Positions 8,067-16,646 are shown, numbered from the stretch's first letter. The stretch is 24,843 nucleotides of DNA from Betaproteobacteria bacterium (GCA_009918225.1 RGEP01000006.1:1-24843), one strand, 5' to 3'. The notes: generated by a model from the letters alone, not told the origin. Translations and numbers: made by a program.

Positions 8067-8882
8067 TCAGCCCTGGGCTGCGTTCAGGGCATCCCGGGTC
8101 TGCCGGGCCACCGCGCGCGCCGCGGGCGCGAAGTCGTCGCCGCTGGATGCATACAGGACGGCTCGCGAGGAATTCACGATCAAGGCACCGCCCGGCCGCG
8201 CAGCCGCCTTGACGGTGGCAGCAGCATCACCGCCCTGAGCGCCCACCCCTGGCACCAACAGCGGCAAGGTGGGTGCCAGCTCTCGAACCCGTGCCAGTTC
8301 AGCGGGATAAGTGGCGCCCACCACCAAGCCCAATTGCCCGCTGCGGTTCCAGGGGCCTGCGGCCAAACGCGCCACATGCTCATACAACAGGCTGCCATCG
8401 GCCAGGCGCTGAGCCTGCAGGTCCGAGCCACCTGGGTTGGAGGTGCGGCACAGCAGGATCAAGCCCTTGTCGGCATAGGACAGGTACGGCTCGATGGAGT
8501 CAAAGCCCATGAACGGCGAGAGCGTCACCGCATCGGCTTGATAGCGCACAAAAGCCTCCCGCGCATATTGCTCGGCCGTACTGCCGATGTCTCCACGCTT
8601 GGCGTCCAGGATGACCGGCACCTCCGGTGCATTGCGCTTGATGTAGGCCATCAGCCGCTCGAGTTGGTCTTCTGCACGGTGTGCCGCGAAATAGGCAATC
8701 TGCGGTTTGAAGGCGCACACCAGGTCTTTGGTGGCATCCACGATGGCAGCACAGAAATCGAAGATCCGCTCGGGGTCCCGGTTCCAGGCCACGGGGAACT
8801 TTGCGGGCTCCGGGTCAAGCCCCACACACAAGAGGGAGCGCTGGCGCTGGGCCACCGCATCGAGCATTTGGGTGAACTTCAT
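8067..8882 (-). CDS. pyrF: Orotidine 5'-phosphate decarboxylase (class II)
   Basis: Catalyses the last step of UMP synthesis, decarboxylating OMP. The 271-residue length and motifs fit the longer class II PyrF subfamily found in many betaproteobacteria and actinobacteria. Visible are LLCVGLDPEPAKFP near the N-terminus, the catalytic stretch ILDAKRGDIGST with the essential lysine at residue 95, VTLSPFMGFDSIEPYL, LLCRTSNPGGSDLQ and the phosphate-binding VPGVGAQGGD. The gene lies 32 bases downstream of purB on the same strand, so purine and pyrimidine synthesis genes appear co-transcribed here. The start MKFTQMLDAV is typical for the family. Essentially certain. Confidence 0.97.
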   Translation of the reverse strand: MKFTQMLDAVAQRQRSLLCVGLDPEPAKFPVAWNRDPERIFDFCAAIVDATKDLVCAFKPQIAYFAAHRAEDQLERLMAYIKRNAPEVPVILDAKRGDIGSTAEQYAREAFVRYQADAVTLSPFMGFDSIEPYLSYADKGLILLCRTSNPGGSDLQAQRLADGSLLYEHVARLAAGPWNRSGQLGLVVGATYPAELARVRELAPTLPLLVPGVGAQGGDAAATVKAAARPGGALIVNSSRAVLYASSGDDFAPAARAVARQTRDALNAAQG

Positions 8883-8914
8883 GGTCAGCGTCCTGCAGAA
8901 ACCGTGGTGGGGCC

Positions 8915-10282
8915 TCAGATGCGCCGCGCCAGGGCTGCTGCGGCACCGGTATAGGCGGCGGGCGTCAGGGCCTTGAGCCTTGCCTTCTCGCTCTCGGGCA
9001 AGGCCAGGCCATCAATGAAGGTGGCCATGGCCTCGGGCGTGATCGCCTTGCCGCGCGTCAGGGCCTTGAGTTGTTCATAGGGGTTGGGCAGCCCGTGGCG
9101 GCGCATCACGGTTTGAATGGGCTCGGCCAGCACCTCCCAGGCTGCATCCAGGTCGGCGGCCAAGGCAGCCTCGTTCACCTCCAGCTTCAGAAGGCCGCGC
9201 TGCAGGCTGTCCCAGGCCAGCACCGCGTAGCCCAGGGCCACGCCCATGTTGCGCAGCACGGTGGAGTCGGTCAGGTCACGCTGCCAGCGTGAAATCGGCA
9301 GCTTCTGCGACAGGTGGGTAAGCATGGCGTTGGCCAGGCCCAAATTCCCTTCGGCGTTTTCAAAGTCGATCGGGTTGACCTTGTGCGGCATGGTGCTGCT
9401 GCCGATCTCGCCTTCCTTGGTCTTTTGCTTGAAGTAGCCCAGGGAGATGTAACCCCAGACATCGCGCGCGAAGTCGATCAAGATGGTGTTGCAGCGGGTG
9501 ACGGCATCGAAGAGCTCGGCCATGCCGTCATGCGGCTCGATCTGAATCGTGTAGGGGTTGAAGCTCAGGCCCAGGCGTTCTTCCACCACGCCGCGCGCAA
9601 ACCGCTCCCAGTCGAAATCGGGCCACGCGGCCAGGTGCGCGTTGTAGTTGCCCACGGCGCCGTTCATCTTGGCCGGCAGGGGCACCTGGGCGATGCGCTC
9701 GCGCGCCAGGCGCAGCCGCGCCACCACATTGGCCACTTCTTTGCCCACCGTGGTGGGGCTGGCGGTTTGGCCATGGGTGCGGCTGAGCATGGGCACTTCG
9801 GCCTGCGCATGTGCCATGCCCTGCAGGTGCGCCAAGATGCCGTCCAGCGCAGGCAAGATCACCTGCTCCCGCGCAGCCTTGAGCATCAAGGCGTGGCTGG
9901 TGTTGTTGATGTCTTCGCTGGTGCAGGCAAAGTGCACGAACTCCGACGCCGCCTGCAACTCGGCCGAGGCCTTCAGGCGCTCCTTGATCCAGTACTCCAC
10001 CGCCTTCACATCGTGGTTGGTGGTCTTCTCGATGTCCTTGATGGCCTGCGCGTCGGCTTCAGAAAACCGCAGCGCCAAGCCCCGCAGCAAACCTCGCGAG
10101 GCCTCGCTCAGCGGCTTGAATTCCTCAAAGCCCGCATCGCTCAGGGCGATGAACCACTCCACTTCCACCTGCACGCGCCGGTGCATCAGGCCAAACTCCG
10201 ACAGCAGCGGGCGCAAAGCGGCCACCTTGGGCGCGTATCGGCCGTCCAGAGGGGAAAGGGCAGTCAGGGCGGAGAGGTTCAT
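8915..10282 (-). CDS. purB: Adenylosuccinate lyase
   Basis: Cleaves SAICAR and adenylosuccinate to release fumarate, acting twice in purine synthesis. The 455 residues match the proteobacterial PurB length (about 456). Motifs: N-terminal LTALSPLDGRYAPKV, TTNHDVKAVEYWIK, ACTSEDINNTSHALM, the catalytic-histidine segment LSRTHGQTASPTTVGKE (His170), and the mobile signature loop GSSTMPHKVNPIDFENAEGN at 294-313, which carries the catalytic serine. The start at 10282 gives the normal family N-terminus MNLSALTALSPLDG. It is followed by pyrF on the same strand and is divergent from upp. Complete and unbroken. Confidence 0.97.
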   Translation of the reverse strand: MNLSALTALSPLDGRYAPKVAALRPLLSEFGLMHRRVQVEVEWFIALSDAGFEEFKPLSEASRGLLRGLALRFSEADAQAIKDIEKTTNHDVKAVEYWIKERLKASAELQAASEFVHFACTSEDINNTSHALMLKAAREQVILPALDGILAHLQGMAHAQAEVPMLSRTHGQTASPTTVGKEVANVVARLRLARERIAQVPLPAKMNGAVGNYNAHLAAWPDFDWERFARGVVEERLGLSFNPYTIQIEPHDGMAELFDAVTRCNTILIDFARDVWGYISLGYFKQKTKEGEIGSSTMPHKVNPIDFENAEGNLGLANAMLTHLSQKLPISRWQRDLTDSTVLRNMGVALGYAVLAWDSLQRGLLKLEVNEAALAADLDAAWEVLAEPIQTVMRRHGLPNPYEQLKALTRGKAITPEAMATFIDGLALPESEKARLKALTPAAYTGAAAALARRI

Positions 10283-10426
10283 GAGCAGGACGCCGGCGGG
10301 TAATCCTCAATTTTAGGCGGCCCGGCTTGAAGGAAGATGGCGCCAGTCTCGGCAACGGCCGGCCAGGCCCGTGTCCTGGCCACTCCGGTCCGCATCGCCT
10401 CGCATCCACCCATCCCAGTTCCCACC
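10283..10426. promoter_or_regulatory. Divergent intergenic region between purB and upp
   Basis: 144 bases between the divergent purB and upp starts must carry promoters for both. On the - strand a TAAAAT hexamer (bases 10310-10315, AT-rich against the local GC background) is a candidate -10 box for purB about 30 bases before its ATG, but no good -35 matches at 17 bases. Nothing clear is seen for upp, and no PurR-like palindrome was recognised by eye. Confidence 0.35.
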
Positions 10427-11104
10427 ATGTCCAAGACCTCTGAACATCAGGCCAGCCCCTCCCTTTCTGCTGAATATGCCGGCGTGCACCGGCTCGACCA
10501 CCCGCTGATCCAGCACAAGCTCACGCTGCTGCGCGAGAAGGACCGCAGTTCCTCGAGCTTTCGGCGCCTGCTGCAGGAAGTCAGCCTGCTCATGGCCTAC
10601 GAGGTCACCCGCGACATGCCCACGCAACTCGTGGAGATTGAGACGCCCCTGGAGCGCATGCAGTCGCCGGTGATCGATGGCAAGAAGACGGTGTTCGTGG
10701 TCATCATGCGGGCGGGTGCGGGTTTGCTCGACGGCATGCTCGATGTGGTGCCCAGCGCCCGGGTTGGCCATGTGGGCCTGTACCGCGACCCCCAAACCCT
10801 GCAGGCGGTGGAGTACTACTTCAAGATGCCTGCGGGCATGCCCGAGCGCGACGCCATCGTGCTGGACCCCATGTTGGCCACCGGCCATTCAGCCGTGGCG
10901 GCCGTTACGCGGCTCAAGGCCACCCGCCCGCGGTCGATCCGCTTCGTGTGCCTGCTGGCCGCGCCAGAGGGCCTGCGCACCTTCCACGCGGCGCACCCCG
11001 ATGTACCCGTGTACACCGCCGCCATCGACCGGCAACTCAACGACCACGGCTACATCGTGCCGGGCCTGGGCGACGCCGGGGACCGGATCTACGGCACGAA
11101 GTAG
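10427..11104 (+). CDS. upp: Uracil phosphoribosyltransferase
   Basis: Salvages uracil with PRPP to make UMP in the cytoplasm. From the ATG at 10427 the protein is 225 residues, slightly longer than the usual 208-210 because of a short polar N-terminal extension before the family start VHRLDHPLIQHKLTLLR (family core V-x-x-H-P-L-x-x-H-K). Other motifs: VVIMRAGAGLLDGML, GLYRDPQTL, the PRPP loop IVLDPMLATGHSA at 145-156 (commonly ATGGS; here His replaces the second Gly) and the uracil-binding tail GYIVPGLGDAGDR. The frame is open to 10337 but those residues do not look like the family. The 3' end overlaps the convergent deoA gene by 16 bases. It uses the base released by the salvage operon next to it. 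Confidence 0.96.
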   Translation: MSKTSEHQASPSLSAEYAGVHRLDHPLIQHKLTLLREKDRSSSSFRRLLQEVSLLMAYEVTRDMPTQLVEIETPLERMQSPVIDGKKTVFVVIMRAGAGLLDGMLDVVPSARVGHVGLYRDPQTLQAVEYYFKMPAGMPERDAIVLDPMLATGHSAVAAVTRLKATRPRSIRFVCLLAAPEGLRTFHAAHPDVPVYTAAIDRQLNDHGYIVPGLGDAGDRIYGTK

Positions 11105-12432
11105 CCCTGCACCAGGGGCGCGGGGTCCACGGTCTCCTGCACCTGCACGCAGTCAAAAGCCGCCGCCACCTCGCCCGCCGCCTGCCGGGCTTGCTCAGGC
11201 GAGGCGGCGTGCAACAGCGCCAAGGGGCGGTCCTTGGAGCAGGCCTCGCCCACACCCAGCACCTCGGTCAAACCCACTCGAGGGTCGATTACGTCGCCGG
11301 GCCGGACGCGGCCGCCGCCCATGCGCAAGAGGGCCAGGCCCAGTGCCCGCACATCAATGGCCCGCACGCGGCCCTCTGGCAGCCCCTGCGGCCACACGCC
11401 CACCGTGGTCGGGGCCTTGGGCAGGCCGGGGTCTTGCATCACATCCCGCGGGCCGCCCTGCAGGGCCACCATGCGCGCAAAACGCTCAGCGGCCGCGCCG
11501 CTGCGCAAGGCGGCCTGCGCGGCGGCTCTGGCCGCGTCCAAGGACGGCTGCAAGCCGCCCATCACCAAGAGGTGTGCGGTTTGCAGCAAGCACAGTTCCA
11601 GAAGCCGCGGCTCGGCCGCACGACCGGCCAGCAGCTCAAGGGCTTCACGCACCTCCACCGCATGGCCCGCGCTGCGGCCCAGCACCTGCCCCATATCGGT
11701 GATCAAGGCCCGCGTGGGCAGGCCCGCGGCGCCGGCCACTTCCACCAGGCTGCGGGCCAGGGCCTGCGCGCTCGCCAGGTCGGGCATCACCGCACCACTG
11801 CCCACCTTCACATCCATCACCAGCGCCTGCAGGCCCGCTGCGAGCTTCTTGCTCAAGATGCTGGCGGTGATCAGATCCAGCGACTCCACCGTGGCCGTCA
11901 CATCCCGTATGGCATACAAGCGGCGGTCGGCCGGCGCCAGGTCCGGCCCCGCACCGATGATCGCGCAGCCCGCTTCTCGCAAGCAGGCGTGCAGCGCCGG
12001 CTCATCGAGGTGCACGCCAAAGCCCGGCAGGGCCTCCAGCTTGTCCAAGGTGCCCCCGGTATGCCCCAGCCCCCGCCCGGAAATCATGGGCACCACACCA
12101 CCGCAAGCCGCCACCAACGGGGCCACGATGAGGCTGACCTTGTCGCCCACCCCGCCGGTGGAGTGTTTGTCCAGGATCGGCCCCTGCAAGCCGGCCACAC
12201 CGCGCCAATCGAGCACACGCCCCGAGTGGGCCATGGCCAAGGTCAGGGTCTTGCGCTCGGCCACATTCAGCCCGCGCCACAACACCGCCATGGCCCAGGC
12301 CGCCACTTGGCTGTCGGCCCAGCTTTGGTCGGCGATGCCGCGCACCACCGCCTCGATCGCTGCGCTGGCGAGCACCCCCCCATCGCGCTTGATGCGGATG
12401 ATTTCAGCCGGTGTGAGACCCGGCTCGGCCAT
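11089..12432 (-). CDS. deoA: Thymidine phosphorylase
   Basis: Splits thymidine and deoxyuridine with phosphate to free base and 2-deoxyribose-1-phosphate. The 447 residues match DeoA (E. coli about 440). Motifs: phosphate loop DKHSTGGVGDKVS (88-100), the family signature SGRGLGHTGGTLDKLEALPG (118-137), and DVTATVESLDLITASILSKKLA (read in parts). Three domains in normal order appear complete. It is the last gene of the nucleoside operon. Its ATG shares one base with the deoC stop (TGATG at 12430-12434), pointing to translational coupling. Its own 3' end runs 16 bases into the oppositely transcribed upp. Pyrimidine phosphorylase (Pdp) is related, but the proteobacterial DeoA signature favours thymidine phosphorylase. 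Confidence 0.96.
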   Translation of the reverse strand: MAEPGLTPAEIIRIKRDGGVLASAAIEAVVRGIADQSWADSQVAAWAMAVLWRGLNVAERKTLTLAMAHSGRVLDWRGVAGLQGPILDKHSTGGVGDKVSLIVAPLVAACGGVVPMISGRGLGHTGGTLDKLEALPGFGVHLDEPALHACLREAGCAIIGAGPDLAPADRRLYAIRDVTATVESLDLITASILSKKLAAGLQALVMDVKVGSGAVMPDLASAQALARSLVEVAGAAGLPTRALITDMGQVLGRSAGHAVEVREALELLAGRAAEPRLLELCLLQTAHLLVMGGLQPSLDAARAAAQAALRSGAAAERFARMVALQGGPRDVMQDPGLPKAPTTVGVWPQGLPEGRVRAIDVRALGLALLRMGGGRVRPGDVIDPRVGLTEVLGVGEACSKDRPLALLHAASPEQARQAAGEVAAAFDCVQVQETVDPAPLVQGYFVP

Positions 12433-13229
12433 CAGTAGCTTTCGCGGCCGACGGGGCCGTTGCCCGCGCCCGTTCCCAGAACGGCCAACACATCAGCCAG
12501 TAAGCCACTGGCCCCGATGCGAAACCGCGCGGGGCCCAGCGCTTGCGGGCCCAGGATCTGGCCCACCAGGTCGATGTAGACCTGCGCATCGGCCACCGTT
12601 CGCACGCCACCCGAGACCTTGAAGCCCACGGCTGCGCCGCGGGGGTGCGCCGCAATGGCCTGCAGCATCACCCGTGCGGCTTGCGGCGTGGCCCCAGTGG
12701 GCGTCTTGCCGGTGCTGGTCTTGAGGAAATCCACGCCCTCGTTCAAGCCGATGCGGCTGGCCTGTTCGATCAAGGCCGGCTCCTTCAGCTCGCCCGATTC
12801 GATGATGAGCTTGAGCGTGGCGCGCCGGCACGCCTGTCGCACGGCGCGAACCGCAGCCGCGGCGGCCTCGACATCAGCGGCGCCTCCTCGGCGCAAGGCC
12901 TGCCAATCCAAAACCAGGTCCACTTCATCGCCACCATCGGCCAAGATGCCGCGCACCTGGCTCAGCACCGGTTGCAGGGGCTGGGCACCGCTGGGAAAGT
13001 TCGCCACTGCAGCCACCCGAATCGGCGCGCGGGCCGGGTCCGTCTGCAAGCCCGCCCCCACCTGCCGCACAAAACGCGGCCATACGCACAAGGCGGCTGG
13101 CACCCCAGCAGCGCTGTGGCTGCGGCTGAGCAGATCGGCCACGATGAGCGGCGTGTCGGCCTCACCCAGGCTGGTGAGGTCCATGCAGGCCAGGGCCACG
13201 CGCGCGGCCTCTTCCAAGTGATGGCTCAT
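12432..13229 (-). CDS. deoC: Deoxyribose-phosphate aldolase
   Basis: Cleaves 2-deoxyribose-5-phosphate to glyceraldehyde-3-phosphate and acetaldehyde, moving nucleoside sugar into central metabolism. With the ATG at 13229 the protein has 265 residues (family 250-260 for this type). This start makes an ATGA overlap with the stop of the upstream peptidase gene; a longer frame to 13259 adds non-family residues. Visible are MDLTSL near the start, DEVDLVLDW with the conserved Asp, the Schiff-base lysine in VDFLKTSTGKTPTGAT (Lys170) and the proton-relay lysine in GFKVSGGVRT (Lys204). All catalytic residues are present. It needs phosphopentomutase to use DeoA or PNP products, and that gene is not in the window. 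Confidence 0.96.
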   Translation of the reverse strand: MSHHLEEAARVALACMDLTSLGEADTPLIVADLLSRSHSAAGVPAALCVWPRFVRQVGAGLQTDPARAPIRVAAVANFPSGAQPLQPVLSQVRGILADGGDEVDLVLDWQALRRGGAADVEAAAAAVRAVRQACRRATLKLIIESGELKEPALIEQASRIGLNEGVDFLKTSTGKTPTGATPQAARVMLQAIAAHPRGAAVGFKVSGGVRTVADAQVYIDLVGQILGPQALGPARFRIGASGLLADVLAVLGTGAGNGPVGRESY

Positions 13230-15372
13230 CGTGCCTCCGCTGGCCCCAAGGCCCGCCACAAAAAGGTGTACTCCAAGGCCTGCATGCGGGCGCGCTGGCC
13301 GTTGTCGGCTGCGCCGCTGTGGCCACCCTCCAGGTTCTCCCAGTACAGCACCGGCTGGCCCCGTTCCGTCAGGCGTGCGGCCATCTTGCGCGCATGCCCC
13401 GGGTGCACGCGGTCATCTCGGGTGGAGGTCACCAGCAGCATCGGTGGCAGCTTCTTGGCGCCCTCGCCCGCAGCAGGTGGAACCTGGTGGTAGGGGCTGT
13501 AGCGGGAAATGAAGGCCCAGTCCGCTTCCAGGTCGGGGTTGCCGTACTCGGCCATCCAGCTCGCGCCGGCCAAGAGCCGGTGATAGCGCCGCATGTCCAG
13601 CAAGGGCACCTGGCAGACCACGGCCCCAAACAGTTCGGGCCGCTGCATCATCACCGCGCCCACCAAGAGGCCACCGTTGCTGCCGCCGCGGATGCCCAAT
13701 TGCGCCGGCGTGGTCACCCCGGTCTTGATCAGGTCTTCGGCCACCGCGATGAAATCATCGTAGCTGCGCTGCTTGTTTTCCCGTATGGCCGAGGTGTGCC
13801 AGGTGGGGCCGTACTCACCGCCGCCACGGATGTTGGCCACCACATACACCCCACCGCGCGCCAGCCACGCACGGCCGATGCCGCCCGAATAGGTCGAGCG
13901 CATCGAGATCTCAAAGCCACCGTAGCCGTACAACAGGGTCGGCTTCGGGCCCTTGCTGCGCGGGCCCGTCTGCTCCACGATGAAGTAGGGAATGCGTGTG
14001 CCGTCCTTGGACACGGCAAAGCGCTGGTCCAGGCGCAGCCCCTGGGTGGAGAACTGACCCTGCCGTGCCTTGAGGTTTTCGAGCCCGGCGCGGTCGGCCC
14101 GCGCGAGCAAAAGGCTCTCGGGGGTGAGCAAGTCGGTGTAGCTCACCAGCAGGCCTTCGGCCCACTCGTCCTGCGCGGCCGTGGGGTCGTGCAGGGCCGC
14201 CACCGACAAGGTCCCGGTGTTGGGCACGGGAATCGAGCGGCTGCTCCAGGCTGCTCCATCGAGGTGGCGGTCGTGGTGTAAGCGGCCAGTGACCGCCGGG
14301 GTGTGGGCGTGAACAGGGCCACCGGATCGGGCTTGCCCTGCATCAGTGCATCGGCCGACATGACCAAGAGCGATCCGGCGGGCCACAGGCGATCGCCTTG
14401 CCGCCAATCCGAGCGCAGCCGCATCAGCGCGCGCTCTTTCCAAAACACCACCTGCGCATCCTCGGGCTTGGGCACCTTCTTGAGGGCCATGCCCTCCAGC
14501 AGGAAGAGCTCCCCGCGGTAGAAGTCGATGCCGCGCGAAATGAAAGCGCGCTCAAAGCCCGGCGTGCGGTCGCTGGAAGCGGCTGCCCACACATCGCGCT
14601 GCAGCCCTTCGAACACCACCTTGGCCTGCTCCAGCGGCGTGCCCCGCTTCCACAAGCGCACCGCACGCGGATAGCCCGAATCGGTCACGGGATCACCGGC
14701 CGCGGCCGTGCCCACCAACAAGGTGTCGGCATCCAGCCAGGTCCAGCGGTTCTTCGACAAGGGCAGCCTGAAGCCGTCCTTCACAAACTCTCGCGTGGCC
14801 AAGTCAAATTCGCGGACCACATTCGCATCGCTGCCACCTGGCGACAAGGCCAAGAGGCAGCGGGTGGAGGATGCAGACAAACAGCTGCTGCCCTGCCAAA
14901 CCCAGCTTTGCCCCTCCGCCTTGCCCAGGGCATCAAGGTCCAGCAGCACCTCCCACTGGGGCTCGGCCTTGCGGTACTCGGCCATGGTGGTTCGGCGCCA
15001 CAGACCACGCGGGTTGCGGGCGTCCTGCCAAAAGTTGTACAGCCAATCCCCGCGGCGGCTCACCGTTGGAATGCGGTCTCGGGCGTCGAGCACTTCGCGC
15101 AACTCCAGGCGCAGGGGCTCGAAACGCGGATCGGCCTGCAAGGTCGCCTCCGATTGCGCATTGCGCTGACGCACCCAGTTCAGGGCGGCCTCGCCCATCA
15201 CGTCTTCCAGGCCCACATAGGGGTCTGCGGGTTCAGGGGCCATGCGCTGCCCCGATGGGGCCGTTGATCCGCTAGGCATGCTTTGGGCCATGGTGCAGAG
15301 GGGGAGGATCGCCAACAAGGTGGCCAAGGCCCAGCCCGTGCGGCGCTGGGCTTGTGAACGGTGGAGGTTCAT
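13226..15372 (-). pseudogene. S9 prolyl oligopeptidase family serine peptidase, frameshifted
   Basis: Exported serine peptidase of the prolyl oligopeptidase family, read in two frames. The 5' part (15372 down to about 14260) starts MNLHRSQAQRRTGWALATLLA, a signal peptide cleaved near TMAQS. It continues with the family propeller domain (PADPYVGLEDVMGEAALNWV; GVWRRTTMAEYR-like; ALFTPTPRRSLAAYTTT). It then loses the frame and stops at 14143-14145. The 3' part, in another frame from about 14260 to 13226, contains the hydrolase domain with all triad parts: GGSNGG (Ser codon 13679-13681), TRDDRVHPGH (Asp) and EGGHSG (His). The switch lies at a perfect 10-bp tandem repeat, and some 15 residues normally found there seem to be missing. 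Its ATG directly follows the purine phosphorylase stop (TGA|ATG) and its stop overlaps deoC, so it sits inside the nucleoside operon. The lesion is a real deletion or a sequence error. Confidence 0.85.
14239..14258 (-). repeat. Perfect 10-bp tandem duplication at the peptidase frameshift
   Basis: GGCTGCTCCA occurs twice head to tail (14239-14248 and 14249-14258), exactly where the coding frame of the S9 peptidase switches. Conceptually adding one more copy would restore one continuous frame (reading ...SMEQPGAAWSSRSIPVPN...), because ten bases is one more than a multiple of three. The repeat is directly visible; its causal role in the frameshift is inference. Confidence 0.8.
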
Positions 15373-16212
15373 TCAGTCGACGATGCTGTGGAGGATGGCC
15401 TGCAGCACGCGTGCAGCCTGCTGCTCATGCAGGGCGGCTGCCTTGAGCGTCTGCTCATGGCTCAGCCGCTCAGCGGCCAGCCCGGCGGCCATATTGGTCA
15501 TCAAGGAAATCGCCAGCACCCGCAAGCCCGCGTGGCGAGCCGCAATCGTCTCGGGCACGGTGGACATGCCCACGGCATCCGCGCCCAGCCGCTGCAGCAT
15601 CCGGATCTCGGCCGGGGTTTCAAACTGCGGGCCCATCATCCAGGCATAGACGCCCTCGTGCAGCACCACGCCCAGGCGCGCAGCAGCCTGAACAGCACGC
15701 TGCCGAAGCTCGGCGTCGTAGGCCTGGCCCATGTCCACAAAACGGTCGCTGCCGCTCAAGCCCTGCAAGGGCGAGCGCTGCACCAGGTTCAGGTGGTCGC
15801 TCAAGGCCATCAGGCTGCCCGCGGGCCAGGGGCTGTGCAGGCTGCCGGCAGCATTGGTCACCACGATCGTGCGGCAGCCCACGGCAGCGGCCGTCTGCAC
15901 CGCGCCTCGCATGGCGGTGGCGTCACCGGTCTCATAGGCGTGCTGGCGCCCCATCAAGACCATCACATCGACATCAGCCCCTGGGGCACCCGGCGGCTTG
16001 GGCAGCCGCGCCAAGCGCACACAGGCCGCATGTCCGGCGATGCCCAAGGGCGGAAAGGCGGGGAGCTCGGTGTACGGCACATCCCGTGTGTCTTGAAGAC
16101 CCTGCACCATCCCGGACCAGCCCGAACCCAGGAGTACCGCCACCTGCGGCTGTCGTCCCGCCCAGGCGTGCTGCAGCTTGGCTGCGCTGGCCAACACAGC
16201 TGCGGTGCTCAC
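15373..16212 (-). CDS. Purine-nucleoside phosphorylase (trimeric type)
   Basis: Phosphorolyses inosine, guanosine and their deoxy forms to base and (deoxy)ribose-1-phosphate. The 279 residues and motifs fit the trimeric PNP class (PunA/XapA type), not hexameric DeoD. Motifs: phosphate-binding LLGSGW near residue 30, the HAYE segment (91-94), TNAAGSL (119-124), GPQFETPAEIRML (194-206), AVGMSTVPE (213-221) and the purine-binding Asn in LMTNMAAG (residue 240). The start is a GTG at 16212 whose first bases overlap the cdd stop (GTGA). Its stop abuts the ATG of the peptidase gene with no spacer. Position between cdd and deoC/deoA supports a nucleoside-degrading role. XapA-like xanthosine activity cannot be excluded. 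Confidence 0.94.
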   Translation of the reverse strand: MSTAAVLASAAKLQHAWAGRQPQVAVLLGSGWSGMVQGLQDTRDVPYTELPAFPPLGIAGHAACVRLARLPKPPGAPGADVDVMVLMGRQHAYETGDATAMRGAVQTAAAVGCRTIVVTNAAGSLHSPWPAGSLMALSDHLNLVQRSPLQGLSGSDRFVDMGQAYDAELRQRAVQAAARLGVVLHEGVYAWMMGPQFETPAEIRMLQRLGADAVGMSTVPETIAARHAGLRVLAISLMTNMAAGLAAERLSHEQTLKAAALHEQQAARVLQAILHSIVD

Positions 16213-16646
16213 GGCGTGTGCCCCTGGGTCAGATGATCAGGCCCAAAACTGTGGGGCAACAAGGCGCCCAGCGTGGTGCGCAAGCGCACCTCACGCCCGT
16301 CGGCCACGATCACCGGCAAGCCATCCCCGGCGAACTCGCGCAGCTTTTGCCGGCAACCGCCACAGGGCGTGACCGGCTGTGCACCTTCGCCCACCACCAC
16401 CGCGGCGCGAACCTGACGGCCACCGGCCACCACCAGATGGGCCAGGGCCGCGGCTTCGGCGCACAGGCCCTGTGGATAGGCCGCGTTCTCGATGTTGGCG
16501 CCGGCATGCACGCGGCCCTGCTCGTCCATCAGGGCTGCGCCTACGGCAAAACGGGAGTAAGGCGCGTGTGCGCGCAATCGTGCGTCTCGTGCCACCTGCA
16601 CCAGATGGCGCTCCTGTTCCTCGCTCAGCCCGGGCTGACTGGACAT
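16209..16646 (-). CDS. cdd: Cytidine deaminase
   Basis: Deaminates cytidine and deoxycytidine to uridine and deoxyuridine, feeding pyrimidine salvage. The 145-residue protein is the short homotetrameric form. Zinc and catalytic residues are clear: CAEAAAL (zinc Cys62, catalytic Glu64) and PCGGCRQ (zinc Cys95 and Cys98), with the family start APYSRFAVGAAL and NIENAAYPQGLCAE in between. The ATG at 16646 shares one base with the stop of the upstream permease gene (TGATG), and the frame is open further upstream only as antisense-like shadow. Product uridine can be handled by a uridine phosphorylase elsewhere; deoxyuridine by DeoA in the same operon. Confidence 0.96.
   Translation of the reverse strand: MSSQPGLSEEQERHLVQVARDARLRAHAPYSRFAVGAALMDEQGRVHAGANIENAAYPQGLCAEAAALAHLVVAGGRQVRAAVVVGEGAQPVTPCGGCRQKLREFAGDGLPVIVADGREVRLRTTLGALLPHSFGPDHLTQGHTP

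Noticed and set aside
10948..12438. A 496-codon + strand open frame opposite deoA
   Set aside because: His/Gln/Arg-rich nonsense translation; deoA on the - strand has the family signature.
14239..14258. Simple 10-bp duplication as the cause of the peptidase frameshift
   Set aside because: Removing one copy puts the downstream part in the third, wrong frame; only adding a copy or a larger missing segment of matching phase restores it.
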